From Chloranthus sessilifolius (Eukaryota; Streptophyta; Magnoliopsida; Chloranthales; Chloranthaceae), in contig CM037590.1 of assembly GCA_021018995.1 (NCBI GenBank), positions 108,563,097-108,627,096 on the forward strand: a stretch of DNA of 64,000 nt. The letters are read 5' to 3'. Positions 45,544-58,223 of the stretch are shown one piece after another (within the stretch, counting starts at the first letter, position 1; every line of letters begins with the position of its first letter). The notes under the pieces are model-generated. The model was not told the origin of the DNA. It searched no databases and saw only the letters and a list, made by a program, of their open reading frames with translations. A program made the position numbers and the translations under genes.

Positions 45544-46945
45544 ATGGATACTGATTATGCGGCGAGTATACAAATCGCTCACGATTATGTGTTGAACATG
45601 GGTCATATTCAAAATACTCGAATCCCTGATGAGACAACTGTTGCGAAAGTTCGTCCCCCTACCCCTCCTTGTTATCCCTTAACGTGCCAACAAAAATTAA
45701 TGAGAAGAGAGGTTGGCCTAGACCTCGCCAAACTCTATGCCATTAACCCTACCGTGACAAATGGGTGGGACCTTATGTACCAACTTGGATATGTTTCCCA
45801 CACTGGACTTTATAAAAATAAGGAAGATCATGTAGGACCCATTGTCCCAACGCAGATACGTAAGCACATAGGGTTAGGTTACCAATTAGACGACCCGCAA
45901 GTCGACTTGTCCCCTACCTCACCAAAATAGTCTCTATATGACCACTTCGCCTATGGGACCACTGAGAAAGCAGATGTGCCAAAGCATAAGAAAGTGTCCT
46001 TCACTAGATTCCAAGAAGTAGAAATTGAGCGAATGACTAAACCGTTCAATAAATTAACTAATTTAAATGACGATATTGATAAGCCGCTCGAAGGAGTCAA
46101 TCCCATGTTTGACACTAAGGAATTTGCAGAAGAGAGGAGGGAGGAACCTCCAGAACCCGACCCACAAGTAGAAGATTAGGAATCCACTGACGACGAAGAT
46201 TTTAACATAGCAGCCTTACAAGATAGTGAAGAGCACTTACGCTTAACTTGGGAAAGAGATGACACTCCATAAGAAAATACTAGCTCATATAGCATCCGCC
46301 TCGACCTTGCACTTGAGGGATGGGAATGCCCTTGTGACTCCCCTTGTATCGCCTACCCATACCAACCTCGCTGTAGGGCATGTGCCAGCATATTAGAACG
46401 CTTCGCTAGTTGGATCCAACACTCTACAATAGAAGAATCGAATCACTCCAACCTCGTGACCGCCGACACAAGTAATGACCTACCAACTCAGCTACCGACA
46501 CAAGAAGCTGAAAATCCCGATGATCATTAGGTTGACCAAGGGGGAAACACTCGACATGCCCTCATAGAATTTAAAAAGGAACTTGAACTAGACACTTCCA
46601 CATCCCCAAATTCACCGCAACTCTAAATATTTTAGAAATCTCTAGAGGAGGAATGACAACCCCCTCCTAGTGATGATGAGGACTACTGGATAGACCTCCC
46701 TACGCTCGAGCTAGCAGAGCAGGCCAACCTAGGACTTCCAGCACTATCAGATCAAGAAGATGAATTCGATACCGTCTTCGACTCTAACCTAGAAGGATGG
46801 GAATGTCTTTGGGGATCACCCTGCATTCTTCACCATTATCAACCTCGCTGTCGAGCATGCGCGCTCATCCTAATATATTATGAAGATCAAGGAAAAGAAC
46901 TTGCTACCCTTGAGGATCCTTTGGGAGATCCCTCGTGGTGGGAAG
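45544..46945 (+). pseudogene. Element B pre-RT region with duplicated Cys motif
   Basis: Contains the GYVSHTGLYKNKEDHVGP/IGLGY block found between protease and RT in Ogre-like elements, then an acidic linker. Two copies of a Cys motif lie in it: WECPCDSPC...YQPRCRACA (~46320-46385) and WECLWGSPC...YQPRCRACA (~46800-46860). Shared spacing is C-X5-C-X8-C-X2-C. Interrupted at 46945 by element C and resumes at 60357. Confidence 0.75.
46941..46945 (+). repeat. Left target duplication of element C (ggaag)
   Basis: Identical to 60352-60356, the five bases after element C's 3' LTR. Confidence 0.9.
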
Positions 46946-49033
46946 TGTAGGTACCCTCATTTCGCCCTCTCGGAGTACACAAATTCGTTTGGTCAGCCCT
47001 TGACCTTTTTAACCCTCGACACGGGACCATGCAGCAGTACATGGCTGAACACAAGCTGAAATAATAGCTCTGTGACTCAGATCCCAACATAGGGAGGCTA
47101 TACACTAAGCAATAGTATATAGTCGGGATGTAGACTAAAACAATAGTCATGCATTCCATTCATGAGACCATACTCGGACAACCCTGAATTAAGTGCCTGA
47201 AAACTCATGCGTAATTCGATCACGCGCAGAATCACAAGTGCGCGATCAGTCCCTTTCAGACCAAACTTTCTTTCACATACTATTTCGAGACTCGATTATG
47301 CCCCTGGAACTGGATGCACGATCAGATTGAGCGCTACACTATCAACGCGCAATTGGCCTATGCCTGACCTAGTCTCCTACTCTTGACCTCTACGTTTCCT
47401 TGATTAAGTGCTTCAGATAACATGCTTAATTAGATTACGCACGTCCCATCACGCGCACAATTAGTCCTAATTTTGTTAGGACTAGGAAACTAGCTGAGTA
47501 ATTCAGCCAGTCGCTCACTGAGTTGGTGACCGACTCAAAGTGATTAAGCGCTAAACTGGCGCGTAATTCAATTAAATGCTCGAAAATAGGCGCGTAATTG
47601 AAGGAAAACCTATAAAAACTCTTTTTCTCGACGAGAGATAGAGAAGGCTACAAAATTTAGAGAGAGACCATAAATTTAAAAGACTAGAGAGTTCTTATGA
47701 GCCCCTAGAGCCATGATTTTGAGATTCGAACTTCGAGATTTCTCTCTGCAGCCCCGACCCTGGTAAGAATTTTATTTTATTTTAGACTTAGGATTTCCCT
47801 TTAGTTTAATTAATCAATTATATTTCTAATTTTTAGACCGTAGCACCCTCTTTGAACCGAAATTCTCTATATCCAGTTCTAGTTCTGTTTCTAGAACCGG
47901 TCCTTAATCTAGCGATCCGACATACCGACCTTATGCTCTGATTCTACTTTAAAATCATAATTTACAGACTTATCATTAATGTCTGGTTCTGACTCTCAGA
48001 GTTCAGAACCAGCCCTTAATCATATGGCCTATTTTTTCTGATTTCGGACCCGAATTCAATCATAAATTACTAATTTATAATTTAATTCTATATTTTCATA
48101 CCGTTAAAAATTCAAAAAAATATAAATTTCAGTTCATAACTTTAGTTTCTCAGTCTAATTTCTTATTATACTTTCGAATTCAATTCTAAAAATCCCCCTT
48201 TTATTATTTAACTATCGATCTCTCTTTTATCTCAGCCATCCGATTTGCCCACGGGAGCTTACGGAGGGTACTCGGGAACGAGGCCAATCCTCTTTAGCAT
48301 AACGGGCCACACTCTCCTTTTTTCCATCTATTTATTTTGTTTAATTTTATTTCAATAAAACTAGCATGCTTATTTAAAATCAGAATTTCCATAGAATTGG
48401 CATATTTAATTTAGTTAGAGTTTTATTCAAATCAGTACAATTCTAATCAGTCATAACATAATTAAGAACGGTTGTATTCCTAGTACAATTAGGGGACTAA
48501 TATTAATTAGACTTCTAATAGGATTAGGAAACTAAATTAGTGGGTTTAAATTAATTAGACTCCTAGTGAGATTAGGAGACTTAATTAAATTAGACTCCTA
48601 GTAGAATTAGGAGACTCTTTCTTAATCAGACTCCTAGTAGGATTAGGAAATTAAATCAATCAGACTCCCAGTAGGATTAAGAGACCAAATTAAATAAAAT
48701 TCCAGCAGGAATAGGAAAACTAAACAAGTTATACTAAAGGCAACCCACAGCTGCTGACGTTCACCGGCCGACGATTCAGTAAAAGAGTTCAACTTGCAAG
48801 CCCTTGCTTCCCTTTAAAGCGTGATCACTGACGTGTTGTAGTGTCGATAAATATCTACAGCTGGCGATCGCATTTTATCAGGTATTCTTCATTTAGAATC
48901 TGCCTCTTTAATTTTAGCATTAATATTTTCTAATTTATTACTCCATCATCGCCATTGCCAGAGTCCGCTTAGGACAAAATTGGGCCACTGGTTCCGAGGA
49001 CCGGAAGGAACGCAAAAAAAGCGCGCACAAACC
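46946..49033 (+). mobile_element. 5' LTR of element C (2,088 bp)
   Basis: Starts tgtaggtaccctc and ends gcgcacaaacc. TATA box ctataaaaa at 47610-47618. PBS-like TGGCGATCGC at 48862-48871, 171 bp before the end. Confidence 0.88.
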
Positions 49034-49235
49034 GACTGGTGATCGCGATGGGACTCTTTTTCGCTAAAGTTGCCCCGATTTAATTAATTTGGTTTTCTAT
49101 TTTCCTTGCTTTATTTAATTTGGTTTCATATTTTTTTGCTTTTTATTTTGTTTCGCTTTATCACATTTCTACACACACTTGCACGTGGATAAACTTTTTT
49201 AAAAAAAAAACAAAACAAAAAAAAACTATTTTAAA

Positions 49236-50573
49236 ATGGCTGACATCAGAAAATTGAACTTTAATGATAACGACCCACCCGTATGGGGCTCCCATAGCGA
49301 CCCTGAGTATAACGTTAGGCCGTCCCCGTGGACAACCCAACGTCGCGCTCGGTTAAACATGGTTAATGAGAGTGGAAAATACCCCTTCGCTCCATGAAAT
49401 ACAAATCATAGTGATAACACTGAAGAAAGTGGTACTGTGCGAAGCTACCCCGATAGTCAAGTTATGGACCACACTCCCAGTGCACTCACAAAAGGAGGAA
49501 AAGAAGTCGACGCATGGCTCCAGTCCCAAAGACAAGTTATTCCGAGGGACGGACAAAAGGAGAGGACGTCGATTCCTCCACATGCTCCGACTCCCACGAC
49601 ACATAACACATAACACATATACCTCTCACACCTTCTACAACAATAACTGTCGAGGACAACCCTCCCCAAGGCATCTAGAAAAGACACTGCGATAAACGTA
49701 AACAACCTCCACCAATTTCTAGATGACTAGATGGCTAACAAAGAATGCTCCAGTCACACTTTTAGATTCGACAAATTTTGCTGAAACATCGACGTCACTG
49801 TACCCACTAGTTTTAAACCTCCAAAATTTAACAAATATAATGGTACGAGAAACCTAAAGCACCACTTGGCCCTATTCTGCAATGACTATCGACCAATCCG
49901 TACCAATCATGGGCTCCTGATCCACTACTTTCAGAGATCTCTAGAAAGAGAAATCCTTGACTAGTTTGTGGCCTTACCTTTAACCGAAATTGAGACATTC
50001 GAAGACTTAGCCGACAGATTCCTAGATCAATACCAATACCTGACTCTTGAAGAAATCAGTCTCGCTGACTTGATGCACACAAGATAGGAGGACAGTAAAG
50101 ACTTCTCGACATTTGTCAACCGTTGGAGAAGACTTGCTGCTCTAACAGGGAATCAAATAAAAGAAAGTGATGCGATAGAAATTGTGATTAGCAATACCCG
50201 AGAGCCTCTTCGGAGCATTCTCATCCTCAGCGACTATTACGACCTCACTATCCTTTATCAACGCGCCTCACGCTTAGAACATCGACTGAAGAATGGAGAC
50301 CTCAGTCTTTCTACCTTAACCTCCAACGGACCCTCCTCCGACAATCCCGAGACAAACACCCTAAACGAGACTCTAGACTCTGAACAAACTCACACGAACC
50401 AAGAATCGAACCAACCAAACTCTCAACCGTACCACCCATACGACCAAGCTCAAGATCTATGCATAAATCTATACCCTGACCAAAATCAATTATTACACAT
50501 AAACCAAGGTCAACACCAAAACCAACCACTATATACCAACCAATACATGAACTTGTACTATGACCAAAACTAG
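49236..50573 (+). pseudogene. Ogre-like gag of element C
   Basis: Starts MADIRKLNFNDNDPPVWGS. The capsid core is FKPPKFNKYNGTRNLKHHLA, YRPIRTNHGLLIHYFQRSL, FLDQYQYLTLEEISLADL and FVNRWRRLAAL, with a Gln/Asn/Tyr-rich tail. It is collinear with element B's gag but has its own stops (for example after YPFAP at ~49398) and a frameshift near 49600. Confidence 0.82.
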
Positions 50574-50699
50574 TGCCCCAACGACACGCAAACTAGCATC
50601 ACCTATTTCAACCCATTGTTTGATCAAACTCAACTCGCATAAGAGACTGTACACTCATTCACCCCCGCCCCATTCCACCCAGCTAGCCTGATCTGAAGA

Positions 50700-52439
50700 A
50701 TTGGACCTCCCTCAGAGCAAGACCATACTATTCACTTACAACCAACCAACCCTATCCCAGGCACCTATAAACGCAAAGTTATCTTTCGCCCTGAACCGAT
50801 TTCCAAGATCACTAAAATCCAACCTATCACCGACTCCACTCCTAAGCTAACTCAACCCATCCCCAAACTCATCGCCGAGCTCAACGCGCTTATCTCTGAG
50901 CCAACTCAACCTACCCTTGAATCTGATAACCTATCAATAAACAAATCAATCCCCACACCTCCTAAACAGACCGAACCAATGACACAAACTACCCCCCAAC
51001 AAACTCATGTGCCAATTCTAGGAGTAGCTTTTAAACTAATCAATCGGTATTATACGACGCCATTCATACTTAAACCAATCACAAAACTAAACTCTGAACC
51101 CAAATCAGTAATCAAATCTACTCCCAAAATTACTAACCATCTCGCTTCCAAATCAACTCCAAAACTAACTCTCGAAATCAAACACATTGTCGAACACATT
51201 GCCCCACTAATCTCAAAACCAGCCCCTGAATCAATCCCTACACCTGCTTTAAAACTTGAACTCAATAACAAACACATCACCCCACTAACCTCAGAATCAA
51301 CTCACGAATTAGTCTCTACACCCGCCTCAAAACCTAAACTCACAACCAAACTCACCACCTCTCCAACTTCAAAACAAAATCTTGAATCCGGCTCTATCAC
51401 CAAACAGACCTCCGAACCACCCACTCAAAAATCACTCGTTGGATTAATTTTGGAACCAACTCATGAATCAATCCCTACAGAACTTACCACAGAACTTATC
51501 ATCCCCTCAACTCCGAAACAAGAACTTAAACCCACTATTGAACTTACCGTTTCACCAACCACGAAACTGAACCCCAAACTCAAACATATCATCAAAACTA
51601 AACTTAGCATCAAACCTAAACTTATCATCAAGCCTAAACCTACTATCAAAACTAAACCTATTATCGAATCTAAACCTATTATCAAACCTAAACCTATCCT
51701 TGAACATGAATCTATCACTGAACCTATACCCATGATCGAACTTGAACCTGTCATCGGACATCATTGAACTTAAACCCATCGCTGAATCTAGGTCCAAACC
51801 TATCATCGACCCAACACCCATCCACAAGCTCGAACCCTCCATCAAAGGCGAACCCGCCATCAAATCCGAACCATTGTCAAACCTGAAACTATCGTCAAAC
51901 CTAAACTGATCACCGAATACAAACTTGACATCAAGCCTCCAACTATCAGTGAATCTAAATCGACCCTCGAACCTGAACCTACCGTAAAACCTAAACCAAT
52001 CACCGAACACAAAACTGTCATCAAACCTCAAACTATCAACAAATCCAAGCCCATCATCAAACTTGAACCCATTGTTGAACTCGAGCCTGTTATCGAACAT
52101 GAACTCGGAACTAAAATCGAACCTATTCCTATAATGCCAACTCCACTCACCTTTGAGCCTACCATAAAACCTATCAAGGAGTCGATCATTGCTCCCACTT
52201 TCGAAATCAAACCAAACCCAAATCTTACGACGCCAATCACCATCCAAATCAACATACCTCAAATCCCATCAAAACATGAAATCAATGCCACAACTAAAAT
52301 CGCTTTTGATCATCAGTCCCAAATCTCCGTGGACCTCACAATCAAAACTTTCATCGAACTCCAATCGGTGACAAAGCTACTACGTCAAACTTCTAATACT
52401 CAACCTCCTCGAAAAATTATAAATAAAACTTTAAAATAA
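50700..52439 (+). pseudogene. Element C Pro/Lys-rich repeat ORF
   Basis: Low-complexity coding sequence with one main frame break near 51767. It consists of degenerate 6-8-residue repeats such as IIKPKPT/IIESKP/TPELKLE, corresponding to ~18-24-bp units around cctaaacctatcatc. It occupies the place of the Pro-rich gag-protease linker in element B. I do not recognise a domain. The repeat is probably an expansion of the linker. Confidence 0.6.
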
Positions 52440-55400
52440 CCTCACGATAAATCCAAAGTGTGAATCAAACCAAACAAGCATAATCAAACAAAACTGGACC
52501 GCCCCACACGTAGGAAAGGTCAACCTTGGGCCCCCACGTCTCCTCTTCCTATTCTACCTCTGCCTTATCTTATCATTATCTCTGCAAGACTACCATCCCT
52601 CTCAATGATTTCCACTCCAACTTCACTCGCAAACAACTTTCCAACGATCCATAAATAATTCTGGAGAACTCTCCAATAACTTTATGCTTCAACTCTATGA
52701 GAGGCCTCCCTCTGTCGAAAAATAAAAGGTACCTCCCAATAAGGAGACCCCGGACACAAAAGAACTATGGACGGAAGAAATCAAACGACACTACACTTAT
52801 TTTTATAAACCCTATACCATCCAGAATACAAACCTAAACATAAGCTCGCTCTCATCCCTATCCCTCATCGATTAGATCGAAAGGGATCGAGGACCCTGAA
52901 ACAATATTAACTAATCGAACAGTCACTTCGACCACCCAACTTGTCCCACCAAGCGGACTTCCTGAGTCAGTCTCCTGCCTAAGGAACTGATGTTATACCG
53001 TAACACGATAGTAATAACAAAAAAATAATATAAAAAAATATAAAGAAATATAGAAAAGTACACAAAAAATAAAAGTATAAATTCCCAAAATGTAAATACT
53101 CGAAAATAAAAATACTCTTCTATGCCCCAAACCCTTCGGACTTATACTCGACTGAGAACTCGAAATCGATGAGCTACTGCTAAGAAAAGTGCCTATACAA
53201 CCACCTCACCTAGAAGAAATCAAAACCCACAAGGGAAGTCCTTATATTATCTCGAAAACATGCCCAGGAAATAACCACAGGGGAAGGACTTTCTGACCCT
53301 TGGAATCATAACTCAATGACCATCATGTCTCGTAGCCTAAACAAATATATTTATATACCTATCATCCTCGCAGTCATCACAAGGCATTCGCCAGTCGTAA
53401 GTCATTATTTTCAAAACTATTTTGGGCATCATCTGACTCATTGACTACCCTCCTACTCAGGCAAATTGATCGAAAGGGCTAGTGGATCATGAAACTCTCT
53501 TTCTGAAATATAGAAAACTTTGGATTCTCATACACCCTTTCAGCCATTGGAGTCGATGTTAGAGTGGAAAGAATAAAAATATAAGGTTCTATCAAACCTC
53601 ATAATTCTTGCGTTAGTAGGTTATTTAAAAAAATATATATAGAAAAGAAACACAATCGAGGGAGAGCAATACGACGAATGAACAGTCAATAAATTTAGGG
53701 AAGCATAAGCAAATTGTGAGGGCATTCCTGGTAATCTTATTAGGAAAGTATAAGCAAGCCGCGAGGGCATCCCTGACATCTTCACACTACTAGATGTCAT
53801 CGTACGGTGGCGGGAGGAGGATAAAACTCCTGCTAACTATAGAATTTGATGATTTGATGGTGCTAGACCATGACGGAGAGCTCAATTATGACACCGCATT
53901 ATTCACCCGAGAAGAAAGTAGTTGACTACTATTTTAAAATTTGGTTGAATAAGAAGCTACCCTCAGATCAATAAACCTTACCTCCTCTTCACCCTTTATT
54001 TTCTTTTCAGACAATGAGTCAGTTGATTTCCAAAATCTCTTCAGAATAAAATCAAAAACTCTCGAATGACAAGTGATGTAATCACTATTTATCTACCATA
54101 CACCTCAATCTTATTGAAAGCTACGATACATGATGATTGTTCTGCACTTACAAAATCAAGCCTGCCATGTGGCCGAAATAATTGAACTACTTCCTAGCAT
54201 GGGATCGTTACTAATACACTCCATGACATCTGTGAGGCTGATAAAAGTCCCACCATTACTTCACACTGGAGCATTTTTTTTTAAGAGCGCTAGCACCTTG
54301 ATAGCGATACTCAGGTCACAAGACCGATACCCCAAACTAGGGCATTTTTTTTATTTTTTCAATTTAGTTTTTGGTTTTTCACCTCGGATACCCCAAAATG
54401 GGGCATTTTATTTATTTATTTATTTATTATTATTTTTTATCTTTTGTTTTTTAGTTCTCACTTTTCCATCATGGGACCCTAAAATGAACACTTAAAACAA
54501 AATAATAGAGATACACTCAAAAAAATAAACACCATACTCTAATACTACCCATTCCCCTTCTAACGTAACATACAATGACAAACATAAACAAGCGTAAATG
54601 AAACAAACACAATAAGAGAAAAATATCGTTCATTCTCAACAATAAAGAAAAAAAATGAATAATTACATGAATAATTACAAACCTCTTAGGATTTAATATC
54701 TGGGATGCAAAATAAAAAGGAAGAAAAGACATTAGAAAATAAAAGTGCCCCAAACTTTTAAATCCTAAGTTTATAAACAAAATTCAAAGTAAAACCAAGT
54801 CCCTTAGCCTCTATTGATAACATACACCTCCTAAACTTAGGATTTAAAAGTTTGGAGGATTTTTATTTTCTAATGCCTCCTAAATCACCAAACAACAAGT
54901 GTCACCACAAATATCCTCCACCTAATTAAATCTTTGACAAGCCTAGATAACCCAATAGGATTCAAACACTTAACACCCATCTAGCAACTTTAAATTAAAC
55001 CCTAAATTCACACACTTCTAACAAGTGTCATCTCAAATCAAATAAAAGACTAAAACAAAATACTTTAAACTTTAAACAAAAGAATAATTTTCTAGAATAA
55101 GACCCTGACTTGTTTGGGACCAAAAAAGAAATGTCCCCAACAAACCCCTTAGAACCAAGTAAACCCTCTAAACAAAACTCAATAAAATAAATTAATCTTG
55201 GGATAAACCCTCAATAAATTTGGAGTGAAACCCTAAACTAAATTAAATCCTTAAATAAATCAAACAAATCAAATAAATCCAACTAATCCATCAATAAATT
55301 AAATCAATAAACAAGCATAATAATAATAAAAAAAAATGCCCCTTTATTTATAATTTAAAACTTTACAAATATCATCGGAGGCATTCCTCCTGAATATACA

Positions 55401-58223
55401 ACCCAAAACGAAAACCTAAAATCTAACATACAACTCAAAATGAAAACCAAAATTACGATGAGCCAAAACAAGGAGCAGAACATTCAATCAAAGGCTTTAG
55501 AAATGTTGCCACCAGACTTGGAGAACTTAAATGAGCCATCGGCAGAAGAGACAGAAGGATTGGTTGGGTAATACATCCCTCCATTTACAGCACCTCCTCT
55601 CCCCGCCATCTTCACTTCCTCCATTGCCGTCCCATCAACGCTTCCTTCACTGCTCCCTAAAAAGGAACGGTGTGAAGACCGACGCTCTCATTCCCAACAC
55701 CCCCCATTCTCAAAATAATACTGTCCCCGGATATCACACTAGAATGAAGATCACGTGAAATAATGAATATAGGAAGAAATCTCATCCCAATCTGATGGTT
55801 AGATCACTCAATATCACCAGAACACGACTTTCAGAATGCTAGAACGCTCAAAAGGGTCAAACTCAAGCCTAAACCCGAGAACAAAAAAAAAACAAATGAG
55901 GCTCCCCCTAATCACGTGCATGACAGCACGCGCTTAATTTAATCACGTGCTACACACATGGCGCTCAAGCCAAAACACGCGCTCGAATTCTGCTTACAAT
56001 TAGAGCGACACCCGCGCAACCTTTCGATCCCGCGCTTGCTACATACCGCACAATCCAATCGAACGACAAATATTTGACGCTCAATACGAAAGGTCACTCG
56101 CACAGTGACCTGGTGGCTCTCCAATCCCGCGCTTATAATAAGTCGCGCAAACATATTAAACGATTCACAGTAGCTGCGCAATATCGAAATGCCACCCGTG
56201 AGTAATTCAATCACACGTTAACATTTACACGTGTAAACACTTTCTTTATACCCTGAATTGCACTCCTGAAATCGAGTGCACAGTCAGTTCAAACGGTTGA
56301 TATCGGGCGCTTAATTCCTGATTTTGCCCAAAATTTGCTCCTTTTCGAACGAGAGTCCCCTTTGTCCCATTGCATAGCCTCATGAGCCATTCAGATTAAA
56401 AAGGGACCGTCACTTGCTGTTGTCCCATTGCAAAATTGTAGCCATGCCCTCATGGCCCATCGCGAAAAGCCAAAAATAAAGAAACTGCACAGAATTCAAT
56501 GACAAACAACAAAATAAATAAACTAAGTCAATCACAATGCAACTACAACATAATCTAACCAGAACCCAAGATCTGCCAAAGAAAGAAACTAGACACACTT
56601 CTCACATGAACACCCTACTCAGCGTAACACTTAGCTCACTTCCCATCGCGGACACCACTACCCAAAAAAATTTTCAAACAACACCGATCGCACTAAAAGA
56701 AGAAAGGGAGAAAGCACGAGCACGTCCCATCGCTGAAACAAAGAGCCTCCTCCCGAAGTGCTCTCCACAAACCTACCAGATGCCACTGTAATAGAAAGGC
56801 AGGAAGACGTGGGACTCCTCCCATGTCCCATTGCATTTCACTACTGCCAAACTACAACGCGAACATCCTAGCAATACCTCTCAAGTTCCATCGCGGTATC
56901 ACTATAATCACCAAGGCCCCATCGCGACATCACGCAGACAACCGCCAGCCACCGCTTAAGCAACAAGCAGGGAAAAAAAAAAAAAATCCCCGGGGTACCC
57001 TACTATGACATTGCACCCGAAACATTGCATTACAATGATAGCCACCAAGTCCCGTCGCGATGTTACTGCCAAAGTACCAACATTACAATATTCCCAAGGT
57101 CTCACCGCACAATTCAGGTAAGTATCACCCCCAGGTAAGTACTATCCCTTTTTCAATTACTCGATATTTCTTCTAAATTATAATTATCTATGATTAAGTC
57201 AAAATATTTTCAAAACCCGTCTCTCTCAACTCGCGAATTACTGTAGTCCTCCCATAAGAGACAATTGTCAGTATTCATCGAGAAGGTTAGATGGAGTATC
57301 CGATATGCCAAGTGTCGTCTTGACAACCACATGAACGGTCGGGTCCACAAATCTCGTACCGGTGGATCTGCTCAGCGACATCTCAGAAGCCACGTTTTTC
57401 ATCGTTTTACCACCGAATTAATCTTAAGTTAAAATCCCCAAAATTTCAAAACCCCTTACTCATTCTAAAATCTTTTATTTCAAAAATCTTTCTTCTCTTA
57501 CAAAAAAAAACAAAAAAAGAAAAGAAAAAAATGAATAAAATACGCCTTTCTTTAAATACCACAATCAACTACACTTAGCCTTGACCTTTAATTCCCAAAA
57601 CCTCTGAACTCGCAATTGACCGCATACGCCACTGCGCAGAATCACTTGTTTAGATGTAAAAATAAACAACGACTCCAGATGAATCAAACCCATATGCCAC
57701 TATGCAGAATTCAACTGAGCACACTTCACAAAATTTACCTCAATTACCAGCCCAAATCAACCATTCCCCTGGGAAGCCAAACAATGAGTATACTCAATCT
57801 AAGAACTTACAAATGCCTATTGAAAACGGAACGCCTGACGCGTATTGGTGTGAGCAATGATGCGCCCGGTCTGACATGACTTGCAAAAGCTCTCGATATT
57901 ACATACTATTTCATCTCTTTTTATATTATCGATCTCTGCACCCTATGGACATTTGATTGACGCCCCGGTTCCTCGATTGCCTAAAATCCATTTGTTAGCT
58001 TATGCCATGCACTCATAGATCCGAAATGTGCCCTTCGACAGCTACCATTTGCCCTTCAGATGTTCCATTAAAACTTGTGCTGATAGATAAGAAAGCCAAG
58101 CTTGTCATGTCAGCATCACCAATTCACATTTGTGAATTCCCAAGAAATGGGAAGGCACCTCGAATGAGGGGTGTCTACTTTCGGCACTTCTTACTTTGTA
58201 AGAGCACGCCGAAGAGGGGCATC
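52440..58223. other. Element C internal non-coding region
   Basis: No protease or polymerase found. The first 1.2 kb (52440-53640) is unassigned. From ~53670 it is collinear with element A's internal region but lacks the ~5-kb PMD segment. It holds CCCATCGCG motifs (56360-57060), one 'ggaggcattcctcctgaatat' module (~55375), and GCGC-TAATT motifs (55900-56300). Confidence 0.65.

Noticed and set aside
51461-52262. Long open frames on the minus strand opposite the Lys/Pro repeat
   Set aside because: Stop-free because the sense strand is a low-complexity repeat. The RFDDxFRFD-like product is a mirror of it.
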